Below, one piece after another: positions 45,600 to 57,356 of a stretch of DNA of 64,000 bases (position 1 is its first letter; each line of letters starts with the position of its first letter). Under the pieces are notes generated by a model. The model ran no database searches and had not been told where the DNA came from. It worked only from the letters and a program-made list of their open reading frames with translations. Position numbers and translations under genes: made by a program. The stretch comes from Solen grandis. Taxonomy: Eukaryota; Mollusca; Bivalvia; Adapedonta; Solenidae. The stretch lies in NCBI GenBank assembly GCA_021229015.1, contig CM037777.1, forward strand, positions 29,515,496 through 29,579,495, in the 5' to 3' direction.

Positions 45600-45840
45600 T
45601 TTGAATGAGTTAGATCACTTAGCTTATCCCTGACTGAGCTTAAGCTTTGTTGTCCTGAATTGAGCTTAAGCTTTGTCCTGACTTTGCTTAACTTTTTCCT
45701 GACTGAGTGATAAGCTTTGTCCTGACTGTTAAGCTTTGTCTGACTGAGTGATAAGCTTTGTCCTGAATTAGCGTATCACTCAGTCCTGACGGAGCAATAA
45801 GCTTAAACTTTGTCATGACTGAGCTTCAGCTTAAGAATTT
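45600..45840. repeat. Degenerate tandem repeat, 'taagctttgtcctgactgag'
   Basis: About eight irregular units of 20-30 bp carry 'aagctttgtcctgact' and 'gagtgata' or 'gagctt'. Confidence 0.7.
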
Positions 45841-46687
45841 ATTTGGACAGTGGGGGGATGAGATCTAATGTGTTTTACTGTATAGTGATTTATTGTTTTT
45901 CTCTTTATTAACCATGTTAGAGTCTTTTTTTAAAGGAACTGATAAATGTAATCTTTGTCAACAGATAATGAGTCAGAAGAATACTGAAGAAATATTAGAG
46001 GTGGGGATAAGATCTTGCAAGATAAGAGTTTTCCAATATCACTGTTTTTAGAAACATATATACTGTACTATTTATCCAGTAAGTGAGAAGTACATGCTGT
46101 ACTGTAGTTTTCTGATGGTGAGAAGCTCAGATGGTGGTTAAGGTGCCTTGCTTGTATTGGAGCTATACACTGGGCATGTTTAAGAACCAAGAGGTGTATT
46201 TAGAAAGAACAAGGATATTGCTCCCTGACTCCCTAGCTTGTATCCAGCCACTCATCTTCAGTTCTGGCTCCTTTATCAAAAAAAAAAAAAAAAATAATAA
46301 TAACAAATAAAAAATAACAAAAAAATAACAGGACTCCACTTTATTTAAGTGCTTGCACTTTTGTTGGTTATCTTTGACTGCAAGGTATAAATAGATATGT
46401 ACATATACACATTAATTTCTGCCTGGACAAACCAAAGTCGTTAAAAATGGTGCTGATAACATCCATGTTTTGTGTTTTGTGTCTGATAACCCAGTGTCAG
46501 GTTAATGTGACTGGGTGTGGTATCATGCCACTTTTTAGTGTCGTGACACAAAAACACAGTTTTTCAAATAACTAAGAATTTGTTGATGGGACATATCAGA
46601 TTTAAGGGATTTTTTAAAAATGTTTTTTTTTTATTTGGTTGTTATAATTGTTTGGGGCTTATAAGCCTAATCAAAAATATAAATACA
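45841..46687. other. Intergenic sequence with SINE C 3' fragment
   Basis: The part at 46420-46600 contains 'gttaaaaatggtgctgataa', 'cccagtgtcaggttaatgtg' and 'actgggtgtggtatcatgcc' from the subfamily C body without a tRNA head. An A-rich run lies at 46278-46325. No gene is visible. Confidence 0.5.
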
Positions 46688-46862
46688 GTTTAACCTGTAT
46701 TAGCAGCCACCTGTACTAAGCAGTCAATCTGTATTTAGAGGTCATTTTTACCAAACTGTAGCACTTTGCTATATATATTTAAACTTCATTTAGCGGCCAC
46801 CTCTGTTAAGCGGCCACTTTCTCTTGTTCCCTTGACTGACTGCATAAGGCAGGTTTGACTGT
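46688..46862. repeat. Dispersed repeat, second copy of the 5805-5955 family
   Basis: It contains 'gcagccacctgtactaagca', 'aaactgtagcactttgctat', 'tagcggccacctctgttaag', 'tcttgttcccttgactgact' and 'aaggcaggtttgactgta'. It is longer and better kept than the BBS2 intron copy. Confidence 0.72.
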
Positions 46863-46899
46863 ATAACAGTATGTAAATTAGTTAAGAATGTAACCATAA

Positions 46900-47020
46900 C
46901 CTCATGAATATTCATAAGAATGTAAGCACCTGCCTCTTACACCCATAACCTCATGAATATTCATAAGAATGTAAGCACCTGCCACTTACACCCATAACCT
47001 CATGAATATTCATCACCATT
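46900..47020. repeat. Tandem repeat with TGAATATTCAT palindrome
   Basis: Two and a half units of about 50 bp: 'cataacctcatgaatattca', 'taagaatgtaagcacctgcc', 'cttacacc'. Confidence 0.75.
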
Positions 47021-47319
47021 AGCGATAGTTCAAGTTAAATAAAAAAAAACAATTGTAAGCTGAAAATGATAGTTTTAAGTTACAGCATTTTTTAAACATA
47101 TTGAATTGATGGGATGCTTATAAGCATAGTATAGGGTTAATCACAGCTTTATCTAAAATGGTAGGTAATCAGCTTGAGATTTATTGAGCTTCGCTTGCAG
47201 GAAATTGTCATATTAATCCATTTACATACACTTAAGAATTTCCTTTTACTGAAATATGTGTAAAGAGAAAGTGTTCAGACTGAATGTTGCTTTAGTTGAG
47301 AATTTTTTGTAAATTTTTG

Positions 47320-47830
47320 TGCATATGTATGTAATTATGTGTCTGTGTATGAGTGTCTGTATGTGCATGTCTCTACATATGTGTGTGTTTGTGTGTGTCT
47401 GCACTTATGAACGTGTTTGTGTGTGTGTACACATGTATAAAAGTGTGTGTGCTGTTTTGTTGTACACATGTATAAAAGTGTGTGTGCTTGTGTGTATTTG
47501 TTTGTACATGTATATTGTAATGTTGTGTCTTGTGCATATGTTATTTGTTTGTACACATGTATATAAGTGTGTGTGTGCTTGTGCATATGTGTATTTGTTT
47601 GTACACATGTATATAAGTGTGTGTGTGCTTGTGCATATGTGTATTTGTTTGTACACATGTATATAAGTGTGTGTGTGCTTGTGCATATGTGTATTTGTTT
47701 GTACACATGTATATAAGTGTGTGTGTGCTTGTGCATATGTACATTGTGCATATGGGTATGTGTACATGTATATGTGAGTGCTTTTGCATATGTGTGTTTG
47801 TGCACATATATATGTCTGCTTGTCAATATT
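47320..47830. repeat. GT-rich minisatellite, 50 bp unit
   Basis: Four near-identical 50 bp units (about 47550-47745) of 'gtacacatgtatataagtgt', 'gtgtgtgcttgtgcatatgt' and 'gtatttgttt' are flanked by diverged GT-rich sequence. Long open frames on both strands here are by-products of the repeat. Confidence 0.88.
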
Positions 47831-48969
47831 CTGTATTTTGTTATGCACAAAATGCTTTGTCAAAACATTTAAATAAGTTTGATATGTTTATAAAATATCA
47901 CAAAAATGTGAGTGAGAATTTTCAAAATGTTATGTTAAATTTTATTTTTATTGTTAGATCTTTGAAATCATTAGTTTTGTTAATTTGATATTAATGTTAA
48001 AGACATTAGATATTGTTACTGTTGAACTAAAATCGAGCAAGTCAAATTCGTCCACTGCTTAGGTCTGCCACTGCCAGCTCTGAAGTGTTTACCTATAGAT
48101 ATATACTATTTACAGCTAATATATTGACACTTGCTATTCAGCAGCCATAAAATATAGGCCCACTGAAACGTGTCGAAAATTTATCATATATTTGTCATTG
48201 CAAATGTGTTTACTCGAATATATGCATTTGTCACTGTAAATAAATTTAGAAAGTCTTACTTACTTGCTTTATCACCAGCTGCAACATACTAAGGTACGTT
48301 AGAATAGTACTGGTTTAGCTCCCTTGCTTGGCGCTCATCCTATAAGTGAAGATCCAGGACTGGTTGACCCGGTGTCAGGATAATGTGATTGTCTATGGCG
48401 TGATACTACAGTGTGGCAGCACTATATCTGTCTAACAATATCCACCTATTAAAGAACACTAAAAGAGTTCTTTGGAACACAGGTGTCATCTGCTGAAGCG
48501 TGACGGAATAAGTGTGACTGACAGACAGACGGAAAGACAGACGGCGGAAAAGATCCCTATGTGTCACCTCTGCTTATAGCAGGTGACACAAAAAAGCAGA
48601 ACACTTAATCCTATTACACATATAGTGTCTGCTATATGGTATGCAAAATAGTATATGTAGACTTCATCTGCGAAGTATGCCAACCCCTTTTTTAGTTCCT
48701 GTCTTTTCAAGCAAACAAGGCTTTTCATTCACTATACCAATAATTTGTTTTTCGCAGATGAACATTTTCCATTCAAATAAAATGGAGGTCTTAATCAAAA
48801 CATAAATGATCAAGCAAATTTGCTGGATTTTTATTCGAATGAGGCAATTGCCGTTGAAAAAATGTTAAAAAAATTACTTGTAAAATTATTCCTATCAAAC
48901 CTGCGATATGCTCCAGAAAGATGGAATGCCGTGAATGTGAATATTTGTGGGCATACATCATTCCTCTAT

Positions 48970-48970
<1 letters not shown>
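47831..48970. repeat. Intergenic sequence with SINE C fragment and a 'caggtgacacaaaa' repeat end
   Basis: The part at 48300-48440 holds a SINE C body fragment (ggttgacccggtgtcaggat, 'atggcgtgatactacagtgt', 'agcactatatctgtct'). The part at 48455-48600 holds the repeat end seen at 28690-29365 (gatccctatgtgtcacctct, 'agcaggtgacacaaaaa'). The remainder is AT-rich. Confidence 0.6.

Positions 48971-49004
<34 letters not shown>
48971..49004. repeat. (TA)n microsatellite
   Basis: About seventeen uninterrupted TA dinucleotides. Confidence 0.95.
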
Positions 49005-49007
<3 letters not shown>

Positions 49008-49284
49008 ATGCTAATATTCAACATAGAAAAAGAGTCCATAGGACACGGATGCCCTCTTTTTTCAGGTTCTTCAGTACTTCATAACTGCAGTGCTGTATAG
49101 AGTGGAACAATTAACAAATACTGAGGATGCACGACTTCACATGCTGGTGAACATTCCTATATTTTTTGACTGGCTCGTAAAATAATGGAGATACGGGCGA
49201 CACAGCTATTTAAAAAAAATTAAAAAATTAAGGACAATTACCCTGTACGTATTAGGTGAAACAGCAAAATAAAGGAAAAAAAAA

Positions 49285-49384
49285 NNNNNNNNNNNNNNNN
49301 NNNNNNNNNNNNNNNNNNNNNNNNNNNNNNNNNNNNNNNNNNNNNNNNNNNNNNNNNNNNNNNNNNNNNNNNNNNNNNNNNNNN
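49285..49384. other. Assembly gap, 100 N
   Basis: Exactly 100 N, the usual placeholder for a join of unknown length. Order and distance across it should not be trusted. Confidence 0.99.
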
Positions 49385-50069
49385 TCAAAATAACGTTTTG
49401 TCATAAACATTTTCTTCCGGTAATAAAACTTATCATGAAGTTATTCACTGACGGGTAAGTGTGAAAATTTGACACTTTTTATAAAATTGTGGCACAAATA
49501 AAGACCAGAATAAAACATCAATGATTAAAAGTAATTTACCTCGATTAACGACCACAACAAACTAGATATTTTTATCATTCATTTTTTATTTATTAAAAGC
49601 TGTAATCAAATATCGTCGATTCGGGATTCATTAATTATACAAAGAGGATCAGACCTCTTTAATTAGTAAATCTAAGAATATAAATACTAGTTAGCTTAAA
49701 ATAAGGGCTACAAGTCAAACACTATACAGTTCAACACTTTCCTTGAAAGATAAGCAATCTCAAAACCAGACCCAGTGTGACGCATGCTGTTTCGCATGGT
49801 CAGTGATATACCATGGTCAGTGACATACCATGGTCAGTGATATACGACAAAGGCCCCACAACAACTAGTATGTATTATGATAAAACAATGGATGATAAAT
49901 AATTTTCAGCATTTGTATATCAAGAAAGATTGCTGAATTTAAACGTTAGAATATATATTATTTCCTTAATTGTCGCATCGAAGTTACGTGACATGCGTCA
50001 TAAACAACTATATGTAGTATTAAAGCAATTACACTACGTACATGTTGTACATATTTTATGGAAACTAAA

Positions 50070-51000
50070 AACGTTACATCTTATTTCGTCTACACCCATT
50101 TCGTCTACGATATAAATTTTGGTTTGTAGACGAAAAAATCCCATTTCGTCTACAGGTTATTTCACACCTCTCCATACAGATTCCCAGTTCGTCAACCACA
50201 TGAAAGCACATAACCTCAATTGACTGGTGTGAATTGCCTTCACCTGTGCTACTTACTATCTTTAATTCATGAAATAAGTGAATGGGTATAACGAACGATC
50301 TAAATACAATGGGTATAACGAACGATCTAAATACAATGGGTAAAACGAACGATCTAAATACAATGGGTATAACGAAGGGTATAACGAACGATCTAAATAC
50401 AATGGGTATAACGAACGATCTAAAACAATGGGTATAATAACGAACGATCTAAATACAATGGGTATAACGAACGATCTAAATACAATGGGTATAACGAACG
50501 ATCTAAATACAATGGGTATAACGAACGATCTAAATACAATGGGTATAACGAACGATCTAAATACAATGGGTATAACGAACGATCTAAAGACAATGGGTAA
50601 AACGAACGACCTAAATACAATGGGTATAACGAACGATCTAAATACAATGGGTATAACGAACGATCTAAAGACAATGGGTATAACGAACGATCTAAAGACA
50701 ATGGGTATGAACTATATTAGGTCTTCATCAGGCTTTAATTTAAATAGGGAAGATAAAAAAAGATAAAAAATATATATATGAAAAAAAAAGCAAACAATAT
50801 CAATAGTATGCCGCTTTTTGTTTAGACGGGTAATAAGTATTCTAATTTGTATCAAATATTTCTTCCTATTTCTTGAACTTATGATCATTAATAAGCATTT
50901 GACATAATGTGTATGGTTTGTAGACAAATTAGGATTTGGAGACGAAAAAGGATCTTTATTTGTAGACGAAATGGATGTAGACGTCCCCAATAAAAATACC
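50070..51000. mobile_element. Nonautonomous inverted-repeat element with TTTCGTCTAC subterminal repeats
   Basis: The left side, 50080-50155, has 'catcttatttcgtctacacc', 'catttcgtctacgatataa', 'tttgtagacgaaaaaatccc' and 'atttcgtctaca'. The right side, 50918-50990, has 'tttgtagacaaattaggatt', 'tggagacgaaaaaggatct' and 'tttgtagacgaaatggatgt', which is the left side inverted with changes. Between them sits a 27 bp minisatellite. No coding frame is credible. The layout parallels the element at 30907-32236. Confidence 0.65.
50281..50710. repeat. 27 bp minisatellite
   Basis: About sixteen units of 'aatgggtataacgaacgatc' with 'taaatac' or 'taaagac' stand in tandem. Because 27 is divisible by three, open frames appear on both strands; they are not genes. 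Confidence 0.9.
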
Positions 51001-53769
51001 ACTTACGTATACAAAGTAGCATGTTCTGATTTAGAACGGATATATCCATGCAAGCAATGGCGGTGATATTGTGGAATACGAAAATCGACCATTTATATTC
51101 GCGAAAAAGGTCATAATATAACAAGTGAAACCGAACACTTATTTTTTCTTTTCTTTTACGACTTGAAAAAGCACTAACTGCAAAAAAAAAATTCAAATTA
51201 AATAAATGACCTTTTGAAACACCGTAAATATTTCATACGCCAGTAAACAAATATTAATAAGTTTTTGCAATATTTGACATATCATTTAAATTTAATTAAA
51301 TGAAAAATATCCTTTAGATAAACTTAATAAATATGTGGTCGAAACGAACAAAAACATTCGGGCCATGGGAATGGGTCGTGCATGGGCCGAGATCATTCTC
51401 TGTATATAGAGAGACCCGGATTACTTCATCTTGTAAATGTGAGTTGGTTTAAGTCTGATCTGTTTAAATATGCAGTAACAATTGTTACACATGATGCAAT
51501 TATAAATCTAACTCTTGATATCATAAATAACGATAAAGAAATAAAATATGCTGGTTCATTGAAATATACACACTAGAATAATTCAATATGTTTATCTAAA
51601 TAAAACTGTCATAGCAACTTAAACTAGAATTAATCAATCAGAAAAAAAGAGATATTTTTAAATTAAGATCATTCTTTTCAGACATCCACTTCTCGTATCT
51701 TCACATACGCCGTATATGTAATACTCTGAATGTTTACCTTCATATTTCAACGAATGAATTGATTCCATTAAAAGTGATAACAGCCTTAGATTGCTCACCA
51801 GAGTAACACAAGATTAATTTTGATGCAAAACATCAAAGACGCCGCGCATATTATTGAAGGACGAGTTATATAACGCAAAGTCATTTCAGAATATTTTAAT
51901 AACATATGCATGCATTGTTTACAGTATTTCCACTAGACAAATATCCTAAGCTGTAGGCCGTTTGTTTAAGATTTTTCTAAAATGTGTTCTATTAAGTCCA
52001 TGTAAAATCAAGAGTGTCGATAAATGTGTGTGTGTGTTTTATCTATTAAATCTGAAAAATAAAATCAGTAATTTATCGAGAGTATAGCCGATGAAAAACA
52101 CATTTTATCAAATTATTCAGAAATATAGAAAACAAAAGTACAGAAAAAATACTTTATTCATAGTAGACATGGTCTATGATGATGATTTGAGATGCCAAAA
52201 AATAACTAATCCATAGATCAAATGAAATACATTTTACAACAGGTAATTCATTTCTTCTATAATTATTGGAAGTGTTAGGGTCTACAAGATGCATGACATT
52301 TCCAGACAGTAAGCTACTAAGGCGGTGATAATGTCAATGTAAAAAAAAATCATCATCATCAGCAACAACAATGGACGGTTATATAAGTACAGATAAGTTT
52401 TCATTTGGAACGGGATTTAGGTACAGGTCCCGGAATTTAAAATCTTCCCGATAGTAGGAGTAAGGAATTCTTTTTGAATTAATTATATGTATAAAATAAA
52501 ATATATACTTACAAGGCTTTACAACATATGCTACAATTTTCAGTTAAATTCACCAATTTCAAGCGCTATAACATACTCGGACCGCCTATTGGGCCCGGGG
52601 CCCTCAATTAGACATGTCCGATACGGCCATGTGTATAGTGTTTGTGTTTTTCTACATTTCATACATTATGCTGCAATGTGTATTATTAAACTGCGGTTTT
52701 ATTAATTTTCAAGTCGATGTTATGTATCTAGAAATCTGAATATTTTAAGGTTACAAAACATTTCGCAAAACTTTTTTTTTCTGAGCTTTAATGGATCAGG
52801 TTGCTTGCATGGTCCGAAAACCAAGTATTAAAACTCGAGACCTACGAATTTAGACAGAAGTTATTAGATTTCCATTAAATGTGTCGAATTTCTTCTTAAT
52901 AACGACAGAAGACTTATGTATTTTTAATCTTGTTTTTCTTTTACATCAGTTAATACAAGTAATTGATTCCTAAAATGTTTTTTTTCTTCTTCCAAACATA
53001 TTACATGTTTTTATTTTACAATAATAACGGTGGTTGCTCCCTTTTTTGATTACCGGTATGCGGCTCCATTGGGGAAAAATCTATTCCATACTGACGCGTC
53101 AATAAGCCTAACTAATAATTAAAGCAATTTAAGTCAACAGCGAACATATTTGAATTTATGATACAATATTTTATAGTTCTATACAGATTATGTAAGAAAA
53201 AACTAGCCGACCATCTTCAAGGGACCAACAATGCATTAGCAATTAAAATAGTGGAAACCATGAGGTTATTAGTACATTAAACAAGATGTAATGCAGCTTG
53301 ATTACAGATGGTCTCTGACTAAGAAATTGACTTTTAACTATAAGTGTGTATTACGTCTATAAATAACCATCTACAGATGCTAGTCACCTTATGCAACCAT
53401 CCGAATCACAGGCAATAGCGTTACGAACGGTACTAAAACTATCTTTAGAATATAAAACTTTAATTTGTTTGTTTGTTTGTTTTTTCGTTTGTCTTCACAT
53501 TCACTCTTTGCACATGTACAAGCTAAACTTAGAATTCGCCACAGGAAGTGATTATTCTATGATTAGCCGATATACGAAAACAGCTATTTCCCGTACAATG
53601 TGACAGTACACTTGCGAGTTTATTTGTCAGAAACAAAGACTTCACTGACATTAACGAGGGAGGTGAGAAAAATTTCTACCATTCCAATTATCTGTGAAGG
53701 ATAATGTTAATTCTGAATATTAATTTTGTTTCTATTTTATCTTTATGCGTATATAAAGAAACTAGCAGA
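51001..53769. other. Intergenic sequence, no gene seen
   Basis: AT-rich sequence with only short random frames. No known repeat was recognised. Coordinates just right of the assembly gap may belong to a different contig. Confidence 0.4.
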
Positions 53770-54530
53770 ACCCCTGGGGGTCTCATCTTTCTGAAGGGAA
53801 TCAACATTATTTTAGCAATTATGATAGAGGGCCATGATTCAGTGTTCATTTGTGCCAAATTGAATTAAATTCTGACCATTAGGTACCTGGAATTAAAAAA
53901 AACAACCACAAACACACAACCTGGAACCTCTTTTATTATAGGAACATCCTCACATAAGTAATCATGGTAGAGGGTCATGAGGTGTTGACCATTTGTTCCA
54001 AATGAAATTAAATTCTGACAATTGGATTCAGAGAAGAAAAGTTTTAAGGCTTTTTAGCTGACCACTTTTGTGACCGACTTTTGTCCGTCATGTGTCGTCC
54101 GTCAACAATTGCTTGTGAAAACTCTAGAGGCCATAGGTTTGGCCCAATCTTCATGGAAATTGGTCACGATTGAGTTCGAAATTGGGTCATGTGGGGTCAA
54201 AAACTAGGTCACCAGGTCAAATCTTAGAAAATTTTATGAACACTCTAGAGGTTGCAGCTTTAATCCAATCTTGATAAAATTTTGCCAGGATGTTTGTCTA
54301 CATGATATCTTAGATGAGTTTGAAATTGGGTCACATGGGATCAAAAACTGAGTCACCAGGTCAAATCTTAGAAAAACCTTGTGAACACATTTGAGGCCAC
54401 AGTTTTGGCCCAACCTTAATGGAAGTTGATTAGAATGTTTGTCTACATGATATCTCAAAAGAGTTTTAAATTGGGTCATATGGAGTCAAACTCTAGGTCA
54501 TCAGCTCAAATCTGAGAAGCAATTTTTAAT
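53770..54530. repeat. Degraded L-type dispersed element
   Basis: The left-end signature 'tttttagctgaccacttttg' with 'gtccgtcatgtgtcgtccgt' at 54051 is followed by three units of about 120 bp: 'gtgaacactctagaggttgc', 'ccaatcttgataaaattttg', 'gtttgtctacatgatatctt' and 'gggtcacatgggatcaaaaa'. The 280 bp before it have a similar style (gggccatgattcagtgttca). Confidence 0.65.
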
Positions 54531-55719
54531 AAACTATCAATTTTCAATCACTTTTCACTTGGAGAGTAACATAACATTTACTTCCTTGTATCTTTCTACG
54601 ATTCAGTTAAGCTGCTAACAACGAATTCAGGAATTATTGTGGTCCGGTGTACTTCTGATAACATCTTTAAAATGTTACCAAGACTGGGAGTCAGTGAGAG
54701 ATCATATCAGTAACCCCTGCTGGTCACACCACATTGCTAGAAAGTGTGTACCGTTATCCGAATCTCAGAATATGTGGAAAGTAGGGGCTTATTCCATAGA
54801 CTATACTGTGTCACTAGAATCTGAATATATTGTTGAATTTAATCTATATTGCGCAAGTTTTCAATACATGATTATCTTCAATCAAATTTAATTGATTTTA
54901 ATATTGGCTTTTGGTATATATGAACAGAAAAAGTAAATAAAATCAATGGTGATGTTAATTTGTTTAAGTTCCTTTGAGATTTCATTGCGAATCCATTTAG
55001 ATACGAGAAGGTTCTCTGTCAGCTTGCGCTTTCTTCGATTTGAAAATCATTACTTGATTCATTAATTCAATTGCGTTGTTAGAACAAAATATCAGTCTTA
55101 AGTAACTTTCTAAACAACTCAAATAGAACAACCCATATAACTCAACTCATATAATATGTGCCTGCTCGAATTCCACCAACAATAATTTGCGTTAAGTAAT
55201 ACTTAAATTCTTTAACCTAGCCGGATACACATTCCACCATTATTAATTCAAGAAATATTCAAGTACATGTTTAAGCTTCAAAGAATTAATATGTAAATAA
55301 TTTACAATTATTGTTAATAAATGAAATATTTGGGTACTTTATTAGAGAAACAAGATTAATGAAATTCGCCTTTAAGTATTTAAGTTTTACTTAGCACTAA
55401 GATTTGATGGTCGAATTCGACCCTGATTTGATTCTGACATCCATAAAATTTCTGGCACATATTCGTAATACGTGTCCAAAAATAAAACTCGAGAGGATCG
55501 TGATTTTGCTGGGACAAACTTGTGACACCAATTGTGTCAGACCATTTTCAATAAAAAAAAATATGTTTGTGTTTATATATGGCTGTCAACTGTTTGTTCT
55601 TATAAACAGTAGAATTGAATAACCCGATGACTGACAGAGGAAAAATAGATGTCGGATGATCGAGAGATTAGTAAAAAGCTAGGAAATTCGCTCCTCTGAT
55701 AACGTTATTGTACGGTTGT
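54531..55719. other. Intergenic sequence, no gene seen
   Basis: AT-rich; open frames at 54637-54891 and 55404-55622 have no recognisable content. Confidence 0.4.
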
Positions 55720-57085
55720 TCGTATATACAGCCTTTCGTATACATACAATAGTTCGTATATACAATACTTCGTATATATACATTAGTTCGTATGCATACA
55801 GTAGCTCATATACATACAGTAGTTCGTATACATACAGTAGTTCGTATATATACAGTAGTTCATATGCAAAAAGTAGCTCGTATACATACAGTAGTTCGTA
55901 TACATACAGTAGTTCGTATACATACAGTAGTTCGTATATATACAGCAGTTCGTATACATATAGTAGTTCGTATACATAGAGTAGTTCGTATACATAGAGT
56001 AGTTCGTATACATAGAGTAGTTCGTATACATAGAGTAGTTCGTATACATAGAGTAGTTCGTATATATACAGTAGTTCGTATATACAATACTTCGTTTATA
56101 TACATTAGTTCGTATGCATGCAGTAGCTCATATACATACAGCAGTTCGTATACATAGAGTAGTTCGTATACATAGAGTAGTTCGTATACATATAGTAGTT
56201 CGTATATATACAGTAGTTCGTATACATACAGTAGTTCGTATATATACAGCAGTTCGTATACATAGAGTAGTTCGTATACATAGAGTAGTTCGTATACATA
56301 CAGTAGTTCGTATACATAGAGTAGTTCGTATACATAGAGTAGTTCGTATACATAGAGTAGTTCGTATATATACAGCAGTTCGTATACATAGAGTAGTTCG
56401 TATACATAGAGTAGTTCGTATACATACAGTAGTTCGTATACATATAGTAGTTCGTATATATACAGTAGTTCGTATACATACAGTAGTTCGTATATATACA
56501 GCAGTTCGTATACATAGAGTAGTTAGTATACATAGAGTAGTTCGTATACATAGAGTAGTTCGTATACATACAGTAGTTCGTATACATAGAGTAGTTCGTA
56601 TACATACAGTAGTTCGTATACATAGAGTAGTTCGTATACATACAGTAGTTCGTATACATAGAGTAGTTCGTATACATAGAGTAGTTCGTATACATAGAGT
56701 AGTTCGTATATATACAGCAGTTCGTATACATAGAGTAGTTCGTATACATAGAGTAGTTCGTATACATACAGTAGTTCGTATACATACAGTAGTTCGTTTA
56801 CATACAGTTGTTCGTATATATACAGTAGTTCGTATACATACAGTAGTTCGTATACATACAGTAGTTCGTTTACATACAGTTGTTCGTATATATACAGTAG
56901 TTCATATGCGTAAATTACTCTAAACTACAATTCGTTTTTTTACATATTCGTACACATACTCCAGATCTTACATACAGTCGTTTGTATACACACTGTACTT
57001 AGTATACATACACCATTTCGTATATACAGTAGTTAGTATACATACATTAGTATACATACAGTAATTTGTAAACATACAATAGTCT
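55720..57085. repeat. 18 bp minisatellite, about 65 units
   Basis: The unit is 'agttcgtatacatacagt' with variants 'catagagt', 'tatacagt', 'catatagt' and 'atacagca'. Variant units recur in blocks: the run catagagt, catagagt, catatagt, tatacagt, catacagt, tatacagca appears more than once, which points to higher-order duplication. Units degrade towards both edges. Open frames of 226 and 269 codons on opposite strands arise because 18 is divisible by three. Confidence 0.92.
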
Positions 57086-57356
57086 GAGAAATCCGAGTTG
57101 GGCTGTTCATGTAACATACTTTAACTAAAACAGTCGGGTCAGATGTTCCCGTATGCTGTATCATTTATTAAGGGGGAAATGGGTGCCATTTTTTTTGCAC
57201 TTTCTCTTGTTCCATGTTTACACTTTCTGTTTTAGAAATAATATTATTTATACTTTCCGTGATATAAAGTTTTGCATGGATCAGAACCAAATTTTGCACA
57301 TGCACCATGTTTGGTGAAAAACGACATAAGAACAGCGCATACCAAGTTTATCAGCT

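Noticed and set aside
47319..47988. Several open frames on both strands rich in Cys/Val or Thr/His
   Set aside because: They follow the 50 bp GT-rich minisatellite and overlap each other on both strands.
50420..50766. Open frames reading MGITNDLNT or SLDRSLYPL repeats
   Set aside because: They are products of the 27 bp minisatellite.
56105..56923. Open frames of 226 (minus) and 269 (plus) codons
   Set aside because: Both are translations of the 18 bp minisatellite, whose period is a multiple of three; no domain or start context supports a gene.
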